From: Roseiarcus fermentans
GTDB lineage: Bacteria > Pseudomonadota > Alphaproteobacteria > Rhizobiales > Beijerinckiaceae
DNA length: 64,000 bases
Assembly (NCBI RefSeq): GCF_003315135.1
Contig: NZ_QNRK01000040.1
Location: 1 to 64,000, forward strand
Reading direction: 5' to 3'
The notes below the pieces were generated by a model. That model was not told the DNA's origin. It saw nothing but the letters and a program-made list of their open reading frames with translations, and made no database searches. Every line of letters begins with the position of its first letter. Position 1 is the first letter of the stretch. A program made the position numbers and the translations under genes. Shown here one piece after another: positions 15,608 through 25,360 of the stretch.

Positions 15608-16363
15608 CTAAGCCGCCGTCGCCGGGACGACCTGCAACCGCGCGGCGAACACGACCCTGCCGTCGGCCTCGCGCCGCCCCTGGAAGCGCAGGGCGTCGGT
15701 CGCCGCCGCGCCGCCGCCGTCCCATTCGACGCTCACCGCGTCGCCGACGCTGGTCTCGGCCAGGAAATTCACCTCGTAGTCGCGCACCACCCGGGTCCGA
15801 TGGGCGCTGGCCGGCGCCGCGTCGAGAATCCACTGCGCGTAGCGGACGTTGTTGACGTGGCCGTTGGCGTCGAGATCGCTGGTGTGCACCCGGAACCGCG
15901 CCAGCGGCGCGAGATCGTCCGACGGGGCGATCCGGGCGGGCGCGAGGTCGAGGGCGCCGTCGTCGCGGGCGAGGATCCCTTGTTTTCGCATCCCGGTCTT
16001 CGGCGGCCGCCGCGTCGCCGCGTCGAGAACGAGCCAGCTCGCGACGCTTTCGCCCACCTTGCGGCCGGCGCTCCAGATCTCGGTGTCGCGCATGACCAGC
16101 ACGCCCTCGATCGGACGCACCCAGGTGCGCACGGAGAGGACGTCGCCCCACGTCGGCCAGTCCCCCATCACGAGCTTCTGCCGGGCGAGAACCCAGATCC
16201 ACCCCCTCGCCATCATCGCGTCGAAGCCGTGGCCGAGATGGTCGCCGTGGATCCAGGCGACGTCCTGCAGAATCTTCAACAGACCCACGAGACCGAGCCG
16301 CTTCTGCCCGTTCACCACCAGCGTGTTGACGGCGTAGCGTTCGGTCCAGATGGCGGATGTCAA
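15608..16363 (-). CDS. Acyl-ACP thioesterase (FatA/FatB-like)
   Basis: 251 residues from a probable TTG start. It has two hot-dog domains: the first with 'TERYAVNTLVVNGQKRLGLVGLLKILQDVAWIHGDHLG', the second from ~residue 155 with 'FRVHTSDLDANGHVNNVRYAQWILD', the pattern that carries the Asn-His catalytic residues in acyl-ACP thioesterases. It releases fatty acids from acyl carrier protein in the cytoplasm. The frame is open upstream to a Met at 16462, but that extension is Arg/Gly-rich and unlike the family, so I prefer the TTG. Confidence 0.83.
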   Translation of the reverse strand: MTSAIWTERYAVNTLVVNGQKRLGLVGLLKILQDVAWIHGDHLGHGFDAMMARGWIWVLARQKLVMGDWPTWGDVLSVRTWVRPIEGVLVMRDTEIWSAGRKVGESVASWLVLDAATRRPPKTGMRKQGILARDDGALDLAPARIAPSDDLAPLARFRVHTSDLDANGHVNNVRYAQWILDAAPASAHRTRVVRDYEVNFLAETSVGDAVSVEWDGGGAAATDALRFQGRREADGRVVFAARLQVVPATAA

Positions 16364-16698
16364 GCGAGGGCTCCCACGCGGTGTGCGCCGTCGCCTATCA
16401 TGCGGGCGGCCGCCGCCGCGAGTCCGGCTCGCCTCCCTGAACGGTGTGAACGTTTGTCGCATGGCGGTCGGCGAACCAGCCGGCGACGAGCGCGGCGGCC
16501 GAATGCGGGACCGCCATCGGCCGGGACGGCTCTTTTGCCGGCGGGACTCGGAGCGGCGACCACGTCCCCGCACGGCGCCGACCTTTGGTCATGCAGGGCC
16601 GCGATGTATGCAATGCCGTAGGGCGGCGCCCGCATGCCGCGCTCGAGCGAGCGCGGCGACAAGAGACGCCGGCGGGTTGACGAGAAAGGATCCAAGCT
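16364..16698. other. Intergenic, nothing recognised
   Basis: 335 bases between divergent genes. No RNA gene or repeat was recognised; it presumably holds both promoters. Confidence 0.4.
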
Positions 16699-17874
16699 TT
16701 GGGCAACGTCGTCTTCGATTCGTGCGGAACCTCGATCTTCGAGACGATGTCGCGGCTCGCGCGCGAGGTCGACGCGGTCAATCTCGGACAGGGCTTTCCA
16801 GAGGGGCTCGAGCCGAAGGAGGTGATCGAGGCGGCGATGCGCGCGCTTCGGGACGGCCCGCACCAGTACCCGCCGATGCTCGGCCTGCCCGACCTGCGCC
16901 AGGCGGTCGCCGAGACTGCGCGTCGGTTCCTCGGCCTCGAGGTCGACTGGGAGCGCGAGGTTCTGGTCACCTCGGGCGCGACGGAAGCGCTGGCGGACGC
17001 CCTCTTCGGCCTCCTGAACGCCGGCGACGAGGTGATCCTGATCGAGCCGGCCTACGACAGCTATCCGGTGATCGTCCGGCGCGCCGGCGCGATTCCCATT
17101 CCGGTGCGGCTCAGGCCGCCGACCTGGGAGCTGCCGCGCGACGAACTGAAGCGCGCAATCGGCCCGCGCACGAAAGCGATCGTGATCAACACGCCGATGA
17201 ATCCGATCGGCAAGGTGTTCGACGACGACGACCTGCGCTTCGTCGCCGATCTCCTCATCGAGCACGACCTCGTCGCCATCGCCGACGAGGTCTACGAGCA
17301 CCTCGTGTTCGACGGCCGCCGGCACAACACCCTGTTTGCGCAGCCCGACGTCCGCGACCGGGTGGTGCGGATCGGCTCGGCCGGAAAGACCTTCTCGGTC
17401 ACCGGCTGGAAGGTCGGCTACGTCACCGCGGACGCGAAGCTGCTCGCGCCGATCGCCCGCGCCCACCAGTTCGTCACCTTCACCACCCCGCCCGCGCTGC
17501 AGGCGGCCGCGGCGTTCGGCCTGCGCCTGCCGGATTCCTACTACCACGGGCTGCGGACGGCGCTCGAGGCGCGGCGCGACGTCCTCGTCGACGGCCTGCG
17601 CGACATCGGCTTCGCGGTCGGGGACGTCGGCGCGACCTATTTCGCGGTCGCGGCGGCGTCGCGCTTCGACCCGGCGGGCGACGACGCCGAATTCTGCCTC
17701 CGCCTGACGCGCGAGGCGGGCGTGGCGGCGGTGCCGATCTCCGCCTTCTATGGAGAGCGCGACGTCAGGAGCCACATCCGCTTCTGCTTCGCCAAGACGC
17801 GAGAAACGCTGGACGAGGCGCTCGCGCGGCTCGCGCGGTGGAGCCGGCGCGAGGGCCGGGGTTCGGCGTCGTAG
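16699..17874 (+). CDS. Class I/II PLP-dependent aminotransferase
   Basis: 391 residues, TTG start with AGAAAGGA 8 bases before it. Fold-type I aminotransferase: 'VNLGQGFPEG', 'YPPMLGLPDLRQAVAE', 'VTSGATEALADALFGLLNAGDEVILIEPAYDSYP', 'INTPMNPIGKVF', 'IADEVYEHLVFDG', and the PLP lysine K230 in 'GSAGKTFSVTGWKVGYV'. The combination GQGFPEG and IADEVYEHL resembles the kynurenine/methionine (YbdL-like) aminotransferase group. The acceptor/donor pair cannot be fixed from sequence. Cytoplasmic. Confidence 0.88.
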   Translation: MGNVVFDSCGTSIFETMSRLAREVDAVNLGQGFPEGLEPKEVIEAAMRALRDGPHQYPPMLGLPDLRQAVAETARRFLGLEVDWEREVLVTSGATEALADALFGLLNAGDEVILIEPAYDSYPVIVRRAGAIPIPVRLRPPTWELPRDELKRAIGPRTKAIVINTPMNPIGKVFDDDDLRFVADLLIEHDLVAIADEVYEHLVFDGRRHNTLFAQPDVRDRVVRIGSAGKTFSVTGWKVGYVTADAKLLAPIARAHQFVTFTTPPALQAAAAFGLRLPDSYYHGLRTALEARRDVLVDGLRDIGFAVGDVGATYFAVAAASRFDPAGDDAEFCLRLTREAGVAAVPISAFYGERDVRSHIRFCFAKTRETLDEALARLARWSRREGRGSAS

Positions 17875-17907
17875 GGCGTGATGACGCTGGATCGAGTCGC
17901 GGCGCCC

Positions 17908-18004
17908 CCCCATGCGGTCGCTTCGCGGCCACCTTCCCCCCGAGGGGGAAGGGAGGCGCCCTCTCCCTCGGGAAGAGGCGCCGGCGCGAAGCGCCAGGGT
18001 GAGG
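17908..18004. repeat. Palindromic repeat cluster (family 2 relative)
   Basis: Short hairpins in a row: GCGGTCGCTTCGCGGCC, CCTTCCCCCCGAGGGGGAAGG, CCCTCTCCC...GGGAAGAGG, GGCGCGAAGCGCC. It fills the gap between the convergent aminotransferase and rdgB genes and may also act as a bidirectional terminator. Confidence 0.6.
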
Positions 18005-18057
18005 GGAAGTCGACGCGACCCCGGGTGGTCACGCCATAGCGAAGCGCTTTCCCGGCG

Positions 18058-18702
18058 TCACAGGCATTCGCGCGCAAACATCTGGAACGCCCGGGCGCGG
18101 TGCGACAGGGCGGTCGAGCCGTCGGCGGGGATGCCGTGCTTCTCCTCCGAACTCATCTCGCCGAAGGTGCGGGCATGGCCGTCGGGCCGGAAGATCGGGT
18201 CGTAGCCGAACCCGAGCGTTCCGCGCGGCGGGAACACGAGCTCGCCGTCGACCCGGCCCTCGAACGTTTCGATCCGCCCGTCCGGCCAGGCGAGCGCCAG
18301 CGCGCTGACGAAGTGGGCCCGCCACGGCCGCGGCGCGCCCGCAGCCAGGAGCTCCCGCTCGACGCGCGCCATCGCGGCGGCGAAGTCCTTGGAGCCGGAC
18401 GCCCAGCGCGCGGAATAGATTCCCGGCTGCCCGCCGAGCGCCTCGACGCACAGACCCGAATCGTCGGCGAGCGCGGGCCGGCCGGACGCCCGCGCCGCCG
18501 CGTCCGCCTTGATCACCGCGTTGTCGCGGAAGGTGGTCCCGGTCTCCTCGGGCTCGGCGAGGCTCAGTTCCGCCGCGCCCGCCGCCTCGACGCCGTGGGG
18601 CGCCAGCAGTTCGCGCAGCTCGCGCAGCTTGCCGGCGTTGTGCGTCGCCGCCACCACGCCTCCCGCGAGGCGCCGCCGCGCGCCGTTCGTTTCAGCCGTC
18701 AT
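18058..18702 (-). CDS. rdgB: Non-canonical purine NTP pyrophosphatase RdgB/HAM1
   Basis: 214 residues. It hydrolyses dITP, XTP and ITP to monophosphates, cleaning the nucleotide pool. Family motifs: '[18 protein letters not shown]', '[16 protein letters not shown]', '[25 protein letters not shown]', '[12 protein letters not shown]', '[27 protein letters not shown]'. It overlaps the upstream M48 gene by 4 bases. Confidence 0.95.
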   Translation of the reverse strand: MTAETNGARRRLAGGVVAATHNAGKLRELRELLAPHGVEAAGAAELSLAEPEETGTTFRDNAVIKADAAARASGRPALADDSGLCVEALGGQPGIYSARWASGSKDFAAAMARVERELLAAGAPRPWRAHFVSALALAWPDGRIETFEGRVDGELVFPPRGTLGFGYDPIFRPDGHARTFGEMSSEEKHGIPADGSTALSHRARAFQMFARECL

Positions 18703-20198
18703 TGGGTCACCACCTTGTAGCGCTGGCCCGCGACCAGCGGCGCGCCGCGCTCGAGGCCGTTCAGAATCAGGAACTGGTCGATCGCGTCCGGCAGAAACGC
18801 CATCCGTCCGGCGAGCGTCTCGGGCGTGTCGACCGAGCCGGCGGCGACGATCTTGATCGCCTCGGGCGCGGCCAGCGCCGAGTCGCGCGCGTTGATGAGA
18901 TGGAACGATTCGAGGGAGGCGCGAAAGCGCTGGTCGACCGCGGGCGACAGCGAGCGGGCGGCGAAGATGAGGCGATAGAGGCGGCCGTTGAGCCGCACCG
19001 CGCCGAGGCGGAAGCTCCACTGGTCGCCGATCGCGGTCGCCGTCGCCGCCTCCAGGCCGCCGACCTGCAGGGCTTCGACGTCGGTGGTCTTGACGCCATC
19101 GATCCAGCCGGAGGCGATCGCGGTCGCGACGGGGGTCGATTCGGGCATCGGAATGCTGTCGAGCCGCAGCGCTTCGCCGCCGCCTTCGCCGACGCCGATC
19201 AGCGCGGCGGACTGATTCTCGAGCGTGAAGCCCGGCGGGGCCTCGAAAGCGAAGCCGAGCTTGGGATGGATGAACAGCGCGCCGCGGACCACGCCCTGGG
19301 ACGGATCGTCGCCGAACAAAATGCCGTCGATCGCCGCCAGCCAGGCGTCGCGGCCGGTGACGCCGTCGCCGCGCGGCCCGATTTGGCGCGCTTGCGCCTC
19401 AGCGGCGGCGATCCGCTCGGGCGTCGAGGGGTGGGTCGCCATCATGTCCGGCCGGTCGGCCGAGGGCGCCCCGGAGATCGAGGCGGTGAGCGCGCTCCAT
19501 TCGCCGAGCGCGGTCAGGAACCGGGCGGCGCCGTAAGGATCGTAGCCGGCGCGCGCGACCGCCTTGATGCCGATCTGGTCCGCCTCGAACTCCTGCTCGC
19601 GCGAGAAGGTCGCAACCGACAGGCGCGAGCGCGCCTCGGCCTCGGCTGGCGCCTGCGAGCGGTCGAGCACCTGGGCGTTGACCCGGGCGAACAGCGCCGC
19701 AGTCCGGGCGAATTCCGCCCGCTGCGCCGCGTGCCGGGCGGTGACGTGGGCGATCTCGTGCGCCATGACGGCGGCGATCTCGGCGCTGTCGTCGGCGAGG
19801 GCGATCAGTCCGCGGGTCATGAAGATGTCGCCCGAGGGCAAGGCGAAGGCGTTGACGACCGGCGAATCGAGCAAAGTGACGCGGTAGGGCTGGCTCGACA
19901 CGTCGGAGGTCTGCGCGAGCTTGCCGAGAACCCCGTCGAGATAGGCTTCGGTCGCCGGCGCGCGATATTCGCCGCCGAAGGCGTCGATCAGCCGCTTGCG
20001 CTCCGGGCTGACCGGCTGGAGAGCTGCGGGCCGCGGCTCCGGCGCCGCAGGGGCGGCAGCCGCGCTGGCGGGCGCGGGCGGCGCCTCGACCGAGGCGCAG
20101 GAAGCCAGGCCCAGCGCGAGCGCGAGCGCCGCCAGCAGCGACCAAGGCCGCCGCGGCGCGGCCCGCGGCCGGTCGATATCGGGAACGCGTTCGATCAT
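18699..20198 (-). CDS. M48 family metalloprotease, lipoprotein (BepA-like)
   Basis: 499 residues. A lipobox (LASC, Cys34) follows the N-terminal hydrophobic segment, so the mature protein is a lipid-anchored periplasmic protease. The zinc motif is H147-E-I-A-H151, with a third ligand in '[11 protein letters not shown]'. After the peptidase domain comes a ~200-residue C-terminal part ending '[25 protein letters not shown]', a LysM/SPOR-like segment seen in alphaproteobacterial M48 lipoproteins. The role is probably outer-membrane protein quality control. It is coupled to the nuclease gene upstream and rdgB downstream. Confidence 0.88.
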   Translation of the reverse strand: MIERVPDIDRPRAAPRRPWSLLAALALALGLASCASVEAPPAPASAAAAPAAPEPRPAALQPVSPERKRLIDAFGGEYRAPATEAYLDGVLGKLAQTSDVSSQPYRVTLLDSPVVNAFALPSGDIFMTRGLIALADDSAEIAAVMAHEIAHVTARHAAQRAEFARTAALFARVNAQVLDRSQAPAEAEARSRLSVATFSREQEFEADQIGIKAVARAGYDPYGAARFLTALGEWSALTASISGAPSADRPDMMATHPSTPERIAAAEAQARQIGPRGDGVTGRDAWLAAIDGILFGDDPSQGVVRGALFIHPKLGFAFEAPPGFTLENQSAALIGVGEGGGEALRLDSIPMPESTPVATAIASGWIDGVKTTDVEALQVGGLEAATATAIGDQWSFRLGAVRLNGRLYRLIFAARSLSPAVDQRFRASLESFHLINARDSALAAPEAIKIVAAGSVDTPETLAGRMAFLPDAIDQFLILNGLERGAPLVAGQRYKVVTQ

Positions 20199-21040
20199 GG
20201 ACGCGGCTTGATTGCCCCCGGCGCGCCGGAACCACCCAGAAATTCGATCATCGCCGGCTCGCTGACCTCGAGTCTGGGGCCCAAACGGTTGTCCAGCGCC
20301 CCTCGAACACGGATCGTCCGGCCGGCCGCCGCCTCGACGGAAACCCCGGCTCTCGCGAAAGCCCCCTCGAGCTTCCGCGGGACGACGATCGTCGGACCGC
20401 CCTTTGGCGCAAGGTCAAGATAGAGCCGGGAGCGGCCAAAGCCAACCCTCCGCACCGTTCCCTCGATCACCACCAGTCGCGAGCCGCTGCGCCGCAGGGC
20501 GTCGACGTCGGCCGCGGCGATCACGGCGCTCCCCGGATCGCTCCACACCCCGAGCCCGGCGCCGCGCGCCTCACCCTCGGCCCGCAGCCGCTCGGCGGCG
20601 CAGGCGCGCGCCTCGAAGGCCGGCGCGACCCGCCCGAAGCCTGCGGCCAGCACGGCCGCGGCCGCCGAGCCGCCTGCGCCGGGCGGCCCGGAGATCGCGA
20701 GGTCGGCGAGAACCCGTCCCCAGCGGTCCGTCCCGCCGGCGAGGCGCTCGAGCTCGGCGTCCCGATCGACGAAACGGTCGGCGAGAAAGCGGCGAGCCTC
20801 TTCGGCGAGATCGGGCGAACGGGCATAATCGGGCAGCGCGACGCCGGCGAGCCGCACCGTGCGGCCGTCGGCGAGGACGAGATCGAGGCGATCGTCGACG
20901 CCCGCGACGCGAACGCCGCCGTCCGGCGCGCCGCAAGCGGCCCCCGCCCGCCCGGCCGCGACGGAAACCGCCAGCAGGAAGGCCGCCCGCCCGAGGGGCG
21001 CAAAACGTCGAGCGAGACGGTGCGCGCGGGAAAAATCCAT
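20195..21040 (-). CDS. Thermonuclease (SNase)-like secreted protein
   Basis: 281 residues. A signal peptide ('FAPLGRAAFLLAVSVAAGRAGAACG') precedes an SNase-like OB-fold: 'VRLAGVALPDYARS', 'RRFLADRFVDRDAEL', 'DRWGRVLADLAI', 'LAAGFGRVAPAFEARACAAERLRAEGEARGAGLGVWSDPG'. A second ~90-residue domain ('VIEGTVRRVGFGRSRLYLDLA') follows, of the type that accompanies nuclease domains in rhizobial proteins. The catalytic Arg-Glu pairing of staphylococcal nuclease is only partly visible, so activity is uncertain. The start at 21040 is chosen because the frame further upstream runs into the tRNA. Confidence 0.78.
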   Translation of the reverse strand: MDFSRAHRLARRFAPLGRAAFLLAVSVAAGRAGAACGAPDGGVRVAGVDDRLDLVLADGRTVRLAGVALPDYARSPDLAEEARRFLADRFVDRDAELERLAGGTDRWGRVLADLAISGPPGAGGSAAAAVLAAGFGRVAPAFEARACAAERLRAEGEARGAGLGVWSDPGSAVIAAADVDALRRSGSRLVVIEGTVRRVGFGRSRLYLDLAPKGGPTIVVPRKLEGAFARAGVSVEAAAGRTIRVRGALDNRLGPRLEVSEPAMIEFLGGSGAPGAIKPRP

Positions 21041-21097
21041 GCTATCGGTTTGCCCGCTCGCGGCGCTTTCGTCAAAGGCTGCGCCCGCGCGCCGGTT

Positions 21098-21174
21098 GTC
21101 CCGGTAGCTCAGCAGGATAGAGCACAGGTTTCCTAAACCTGGGGTCAGGGGTTCGATTCCCTTCCGGGACGCCA
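21098..21174 (+). tRNA. tRNA-Arg (anticodon CCT)
   Basis: 77 bases. Acceptor GTCCCGG pairs with CCGGGAC, followed by G and an encoded CCA. D-arm AGCTCAGCAGGATAGAGC; anticodon stem CAGGT/ACCTG with loop TTCCTAA, anticodon CCT reading AGG. The T-arm has GTTCGATTC. It lies in the gap between the nuclease gene and the DMT gene, opposite in strand to both. Confidence 0.95.
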
Positions 21175-21238
21175 TTCTCCAGACGCTGCCTCGCCTGTCT
21201 CGTCGTCTCTCCGGACGGCGGCGCGGTTCAGCCGCCGA

Positions 21239-22303
21239 TCATTCGGCGGGACTGGCTTCGGGGGCTGACGAAGCGCGAGCGGCGGCGCGCCTCGAGATGA
21301 ACGACAGCACGATCAGCGGCGCGCTGACCAGCGCCATGCCCGCAGCAAAGACCGGCCCGGGGATGAAGCTGAGCGTCGGGATCCACCTCGACAACGGCCA
21401 GGAGATCAGCGCGGAGATCGCCGGTATCAACAGAAAGAACATCGTCACCGTGCCGTTGTCGTTCTTCGTCGACGTCAAGGCCAACTGGTAGAACAGCCTG
21501 CCCGCGGCCGAGGCCGCCAGCGTGCCGGCGAGAAGCAGCACGATCGCGCTGGCGGACTGCTCGCTCAGGCGCGACGCCTCCTGCCCGAGGCCAGAACGGA
21601 TGGCCGCGATCGGCAGCAGCACGAGCGCGGACACGACGAAATTGGCGCCGATCGCTCCAGCCTCGTCGTAGTCCGAGAACCACTCGTAAACGAGCGTCCC
21701 GCTCAAGGCGAAAAACACAGGCATGGGCAGGGCGTAGATCCATTTGCTGTGGAGCAGACTGGCGATCAGGTCACGCAGGAGAACCTCGCCGTCGGCGTCG
21801 ATCTGGCTCCAGGCGATCGCCATCGCGCCGCAGAACGCGGCGACAAAGGACAACCAGAACGCCCAGGGCGCAATCGCAATCGAGCGCCTCGACACGGCGA
21901 GGGCGACCAGCGCCGCCCAGAAAGGCGAGAGATTGAGGACCGCTGCGGTAATGATCGGATGCGCGCTGCTCAGTCCGATATCGTAAAGCGACAATCCCGC
22001 GAGGCCGACGAGAAAGATGACCGCCAGCTTCGGCCATTGCCGGATGTCGAGCAGGATCGCCGCGAAGTCCCGTCGGCTGACCGCTTGCGACAGCAGGAAC
22101 GGGAGCGAGAGCAGCAGCGCCAATTGGGTGAGCGCCATAAAGTCGAGGGAACTCAGCGTCCGCGCCGCAAGCGCGGAGAACGGCTCCTGAACGGCGAGCA
22201 ATGCCGCTGCGGTGATTGCGTAGACGATGCCGAGCCCATAGTCGGTCTCCACCGTCCGGCGCGGTCTCGTCGGCGTCGGCTCAAACACTTCGGGCTTGTC
22301 CAT
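21239..22303 (-). CDS. EamA/DMT-superfamily transporter
   Basis: 354 residues with about ten transmembrane helices in two EamA halves ('GIVYAITAAALLAVQEPFSALAARTL' begins the first; 'FFALSGTLVYEWFSDYDEAG' begins the second). It is probably a drug/metabolite exporter of the inner membrane; the substrate is not predictable. I chose the Met before DKPEVFEP; the upstream extension is non-hydrophobic and Arg-rich. Confidence 0.8.
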   Translation of the reverse strand: MDKPEVFEPTPTRPRRTVETDYGLGIVYAITAAALLAVQEPFSALAARTLSSLDFMALTQLALLLSLPFLLSQAVSRRDFAAILLDIRQWPKLAVIFLVGLAGLSLYDIGLSSAHPIITAAVLNLSPFWAALVALAVSRRSIAIAPWAFWLSFVAAFCGAMAIAWSQIDADGEVLLRDLIASLLHSKWIYALPMPVFFALSGTLVYEWFSDYDEAGAIGANFVVSALVLLPIAAIRSGLGQEASRLSEQSASAIVLLLAGTLAASAAGRLFYQLALTSTKNDNGTVTMFFLLIPAISALISWPLSRWIPTLSFIPGPVFAAGMALVSAPLIVLSFISRRAAARASSAPEASPAE

Positions 22304-22995
22304 CGGTTCCCTTCCCCTCCGGTTTCGCCGCAGGCAAAGCCGGTCTCTCTCGCGAACATGGCTGCGCCGGAAGCGCGATTGGCCCTCTCCCGGCCGGTGA
22401 CATGCACGAGAAAGCGGAAGACGAGCGTGAGCGACCCCGCGGCCCGCGTATTCGGGAGCCCTGAGGGAAGCGCGCTGCCCAAACGCGAATAAAGAAAAAT
22501 CTTGTCGCAACAATGGTATTGCTGTAAATTTACCTTTATAACGGATAAGTTATCGCGTTTACCTTAACAGACGTTACTTACTCGACTTTATGTTCCGGAA
22601 TTGCATTGAATGATTGGTCTACGACGCTTTTGCTCTTACAAGACCCTGCACAATAGAGCTGTTCGATCGGCAGAGACCGAGGCGGCGAATCGGCGGACAT
22701 TGCGCCGCAGCCCCTGTCGCGGCCAAAAGCTGGACGACGATTTCGCCCCAGGTCAGGACCTGCTTCCGCAGACCTCGCAACCGTTTCACCGTCCGTCGCG
22801 ACTCCCGACCGCCGAGCGGTCTGAGCGCTCTGGCGGAAAGGGGCCGGTTTGCAACGGCTTTCGTTGAGCGAAGGGCGCGTGCCGCCGCGGCGCTTGTGCG
22901 CGACGGCGGCACCATTTGCGGAGGCGACGCCCGCGCGGCCGAATGGCGGACCGCGCGGGCCTCGGATTCCAGGACGTCCGGTCGCGGCGCTCGCT
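22304..22995. other. Intergenic, AT-rich promoter zone then GC-rich hairpin
   Basis: 22490-22610 is AT-rich and likely holds the promoter of the DMT gene. A perfect 9-bp stem CCCGCGCGG / CCGCGCGGG at 22930-22959 lies just past the porin stop codon and may stop porin transcription, though no T-run follows. No gene was recognised. Confidence 0.45.
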
Positions 22996-24639
22996 TCAGA
23001 ACTTGATTCGGAGACCGGCGGTCGGGTTGATGGTCTGGGTCGCGTAGTAGCCGCTCGCGAGACCCGCGTAGACGTTCGACAGCATCACGCCGGCGTAGAC
23101 ATCGACGCGCTTGACCGGCCGCCAGTCGACCATGAAGGAGAGGAAGTCGGTCGAACCGGCGCACTTGCCGCTGCTGATGCGGGAGATGGAGAAGGCCTGT
23201 CCGTTCGGCTTCGTACCGTTGGTGACCGTGGCGGTGCAGGCCGCCGGAGTGGTCACACCCTGCGAGTTGATCGAGAAGTTGTAGTTGTTCTGGCCCAGAT
23301 AGTAGTACGCAGCAGCCACGTCGAGTTGCGAGTTGACCGCGTACTTGGCGCCGAACCAGACGACGTTCGCGATACGCGGGACGTTATAGGCGTTGGTAAC
23401 GTCCCATTGGGCTGTCGACGACGGCCAGTACTTGGTCGCATTCTTGAGGGTCGCCGGAATCGTCCCGGGAACATTGAAATAGCCGATGGTCTCGAACCCG
23501 TTCGGATAGGAATCGCTCGGGTTCTGCTGCCTGATATACTCGTATGACGCATAGAATGTCCAGGCCTGCCACTTGTACTTGGTGTTCAGCATGAACCCGG
23601 TGTTGTTCGACAGCGTCGCCTGGAAGTCAGACTGGCTGTAAACTCCGGCGGGCCCCGGGATGCTGCTGCTGCAGCCGGTCTCCCCGGCGAAGGGACCCTT
23701 GGTGAGGGTGGAGCACTGGGTGAGCGTGCCGAACGTGCCGAGATTCACCGTGTCCTTGGAGAAGTTGGCGATGCCGTCGACCGACAGGACGCCGCCGCCC
23801 GGGAACTTGAAGTCGCCGCCGACCTGGCCCTGATACTGGCCCTGCGCGCCGTTGCCCCAGTTGTAGCCGCCGACCTGCACGAGGCCGCCGAGGCGGAAGT
23901 TCTGGATGTCGACGCGGTACTTGACCGCCGTGTTGGCGCGCGCCGCCTCGGTGTCGCCGAAGCCGGCGTACGAACCGGAATAGCCGAGCGGCGAGAAGGC
24001 ATAGGCCCCGCCCATCGGATCGTAGGCGTTGATCGCGTCCAGCGACAGGGTGTTGACACGACCGCCGGTCAGCGTTCCGTAGGTCGGATTGCTGAAACCG
24101 AGATACCATTGCGAGTTGAGCGGCTGCCCCGTCCGGCTCGAGTCGGCGTTGGCGTTCTGGAGGAAGAGCGACTTGCCGTTGTTCACCTGCTGCGACTTCT
24201 GCGCATAGGCGAGGTTCATGGCGTACGGGTTGAACCCGGTTTCCGCGACGCCGATCAGCGACCACCCGCTCGAACCGAGGGGTTCGCTCATCTTGAGGCC
24301 GACGACCGACTGGCTGAGGCCGTTCGGCGTCTGCAGCCACTGCGGCCCGTGCGTGCTCTGCTTGGTGATGATGTTCGCGACGCCGTTGTTGAACCAGCCG
24401 TTGTAGCCGGCGCCGTTGGACTCGTAGCCGAAGCCTGCGTCGAGGGTCGCATAGAGCGTGACGCCCATGTAGCTGATCGGGCAGTCCGCGGCGCTCGAGT
24501 TCAGCCAGTTCCAGACGCTGGCATAGCAGTTGGCGGGAGGCGCCGCCGCCGGCGCCTTGGTTGTCGGAAGATCGGCGGCTTGGGCCGCGCCGGCTGAAGC
24601 GGCGATCAAAATCGCCAGAGAAGCCCCGAACTTATTCAT
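22996..24639 (-). CDS. Outer-membrane porin
   Basis: 547 residues. Signal peptide with AQA-A cleavage (ASAGAAQAADLP), then a beta-barrel rich in Gly, Asn, Tyr and Ser, ending with the terminal Phe (GLRIKF) needed for BamA-mediated insertion. 'MGVTLYATLDAGFGYESNG' near the N-terminus matches Gram-negative porins of the Rhizobiales. It probably forms a trimeric general diffusion channel. A GTG one codon upstream is possible, but ATG 24639 has GGGGA at good distance. It is probably well expressed, with a long AT-rich leader region in front. Confidence 0.88.
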   Translation of the reverse strand: MNKFGASLAILIAASAGAAQAADLPTTKAPAAAPPANCYASVWNWLNSSAADCPISYMGVTLYATLDAGFGYESNGAGYNGWFNNGVANIITKQSTHGPQWLQTPNGLSQSVVGLKMSEPLGSSGWSLIGVAETGFNPYAMNLAYAQKSQQVNNGKSLFLQNANADSSRTGQPLNSQWYLGFSNPTYGTLTGGRVNTLSLDAINAYDPMGGAYAFSPLGYSGSYAGFGDTEAARANTAVKYRVDIQNFRLGGLVQVGGYNWGNGAQGQYQGQVGGDFKFPGGGVLSVDGIANFSKDTVNLGTFGTLTQCSTLTKGPFAGETGCSSSIPGPAGVYSQSDFQATLSNNTGFMLNTKYKWQAWTFYASYEYIRQQNPSDSYPNGFETIGYFNVPGTIPATLKNATKYWPSSTAQWDVTNAYNVPRIANVVWFGAKYAVNSQLDVAAAYYYLGQNNYNFSINSQGVTTPAACTATVTNGTKPNGQAFSISRISSGKCAGSTDFLSFMVDWRPVKRVDVYAGVMLSNVYAGLASGYYATQTINPTAGLRIKF

Positions 24640-25360
24640 CACGTCCCCATTCCTCGGCGGACCGTCGCGGCCCGCGTGATTCGTTGCCCTCGGGTTCGGC
24701 CGGGCGCCGGTGACGACGCGACGCAGGTTAACTCGAGCCGTCGTGAGCGAACATCGTCACGACAAGGTGATCGGTAACGAATATCAAGGTCACAAACAAA
24801 CAGTGATCGTCGTGAAGACTGGATTGCGCGGAACGTGTTGCATCATAACAACACAAAAATCGCTCGAACCAAGTATTATTACTACACAATGATTACATGC
24901 GCACGCTCACAGGCGGAGAGACGCCACTCCCGCCCTAAGCCATAAACCCTATCGTGGTATCGCATTATTCTCAAGATGTAACGATTTGGCGACAGAGCCC
25001 GCGGCAAAAACTAAATTTATTTTTATAAACCGCACCTTAGTTCATCAATATAAGCTTAAACTTAGCAATTTGAATTTATAATGTACAAATTACTGAGCAG
25101 ATCGTTGCCATAAACATTCGGCATGATATGTAGTAAATTACAGCTTATAAACTTCCCCGCTCATACGAGTTTGTAACGATGAACGAATGTCGATTATTAA
25201 CCAATTTATTCACAAAACCTCAGGATAGCGACACCGACCACTGTAGATACGCGCAGACGTTAAGAATAATCGGGAGGCAAGAATCGCTGTCGTAGATCAC
25301 CATGAAGTCGCCATTGTTGAAGGCCACCTCGAGCATCCGAAGCTGAAGAACGGAGAAGCC
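24640..25360. other. Long AT-rich divergent intergenic region
   Basis: About 720 bases between the porin and response-regulator starts, much lower in GC than the rest. No gene was recognised. It must contain promoters for both directions, and possibly an sRNA, which I cannot identify by eye. Confidence 0.45.

Noticed and set aside
22930-22959. Rho-independent terminator of the porin gene
   Set aside because: The stem is perfect but no T-run follows on the minus strand, so I list it only as a hairpin within the intergenic entry.
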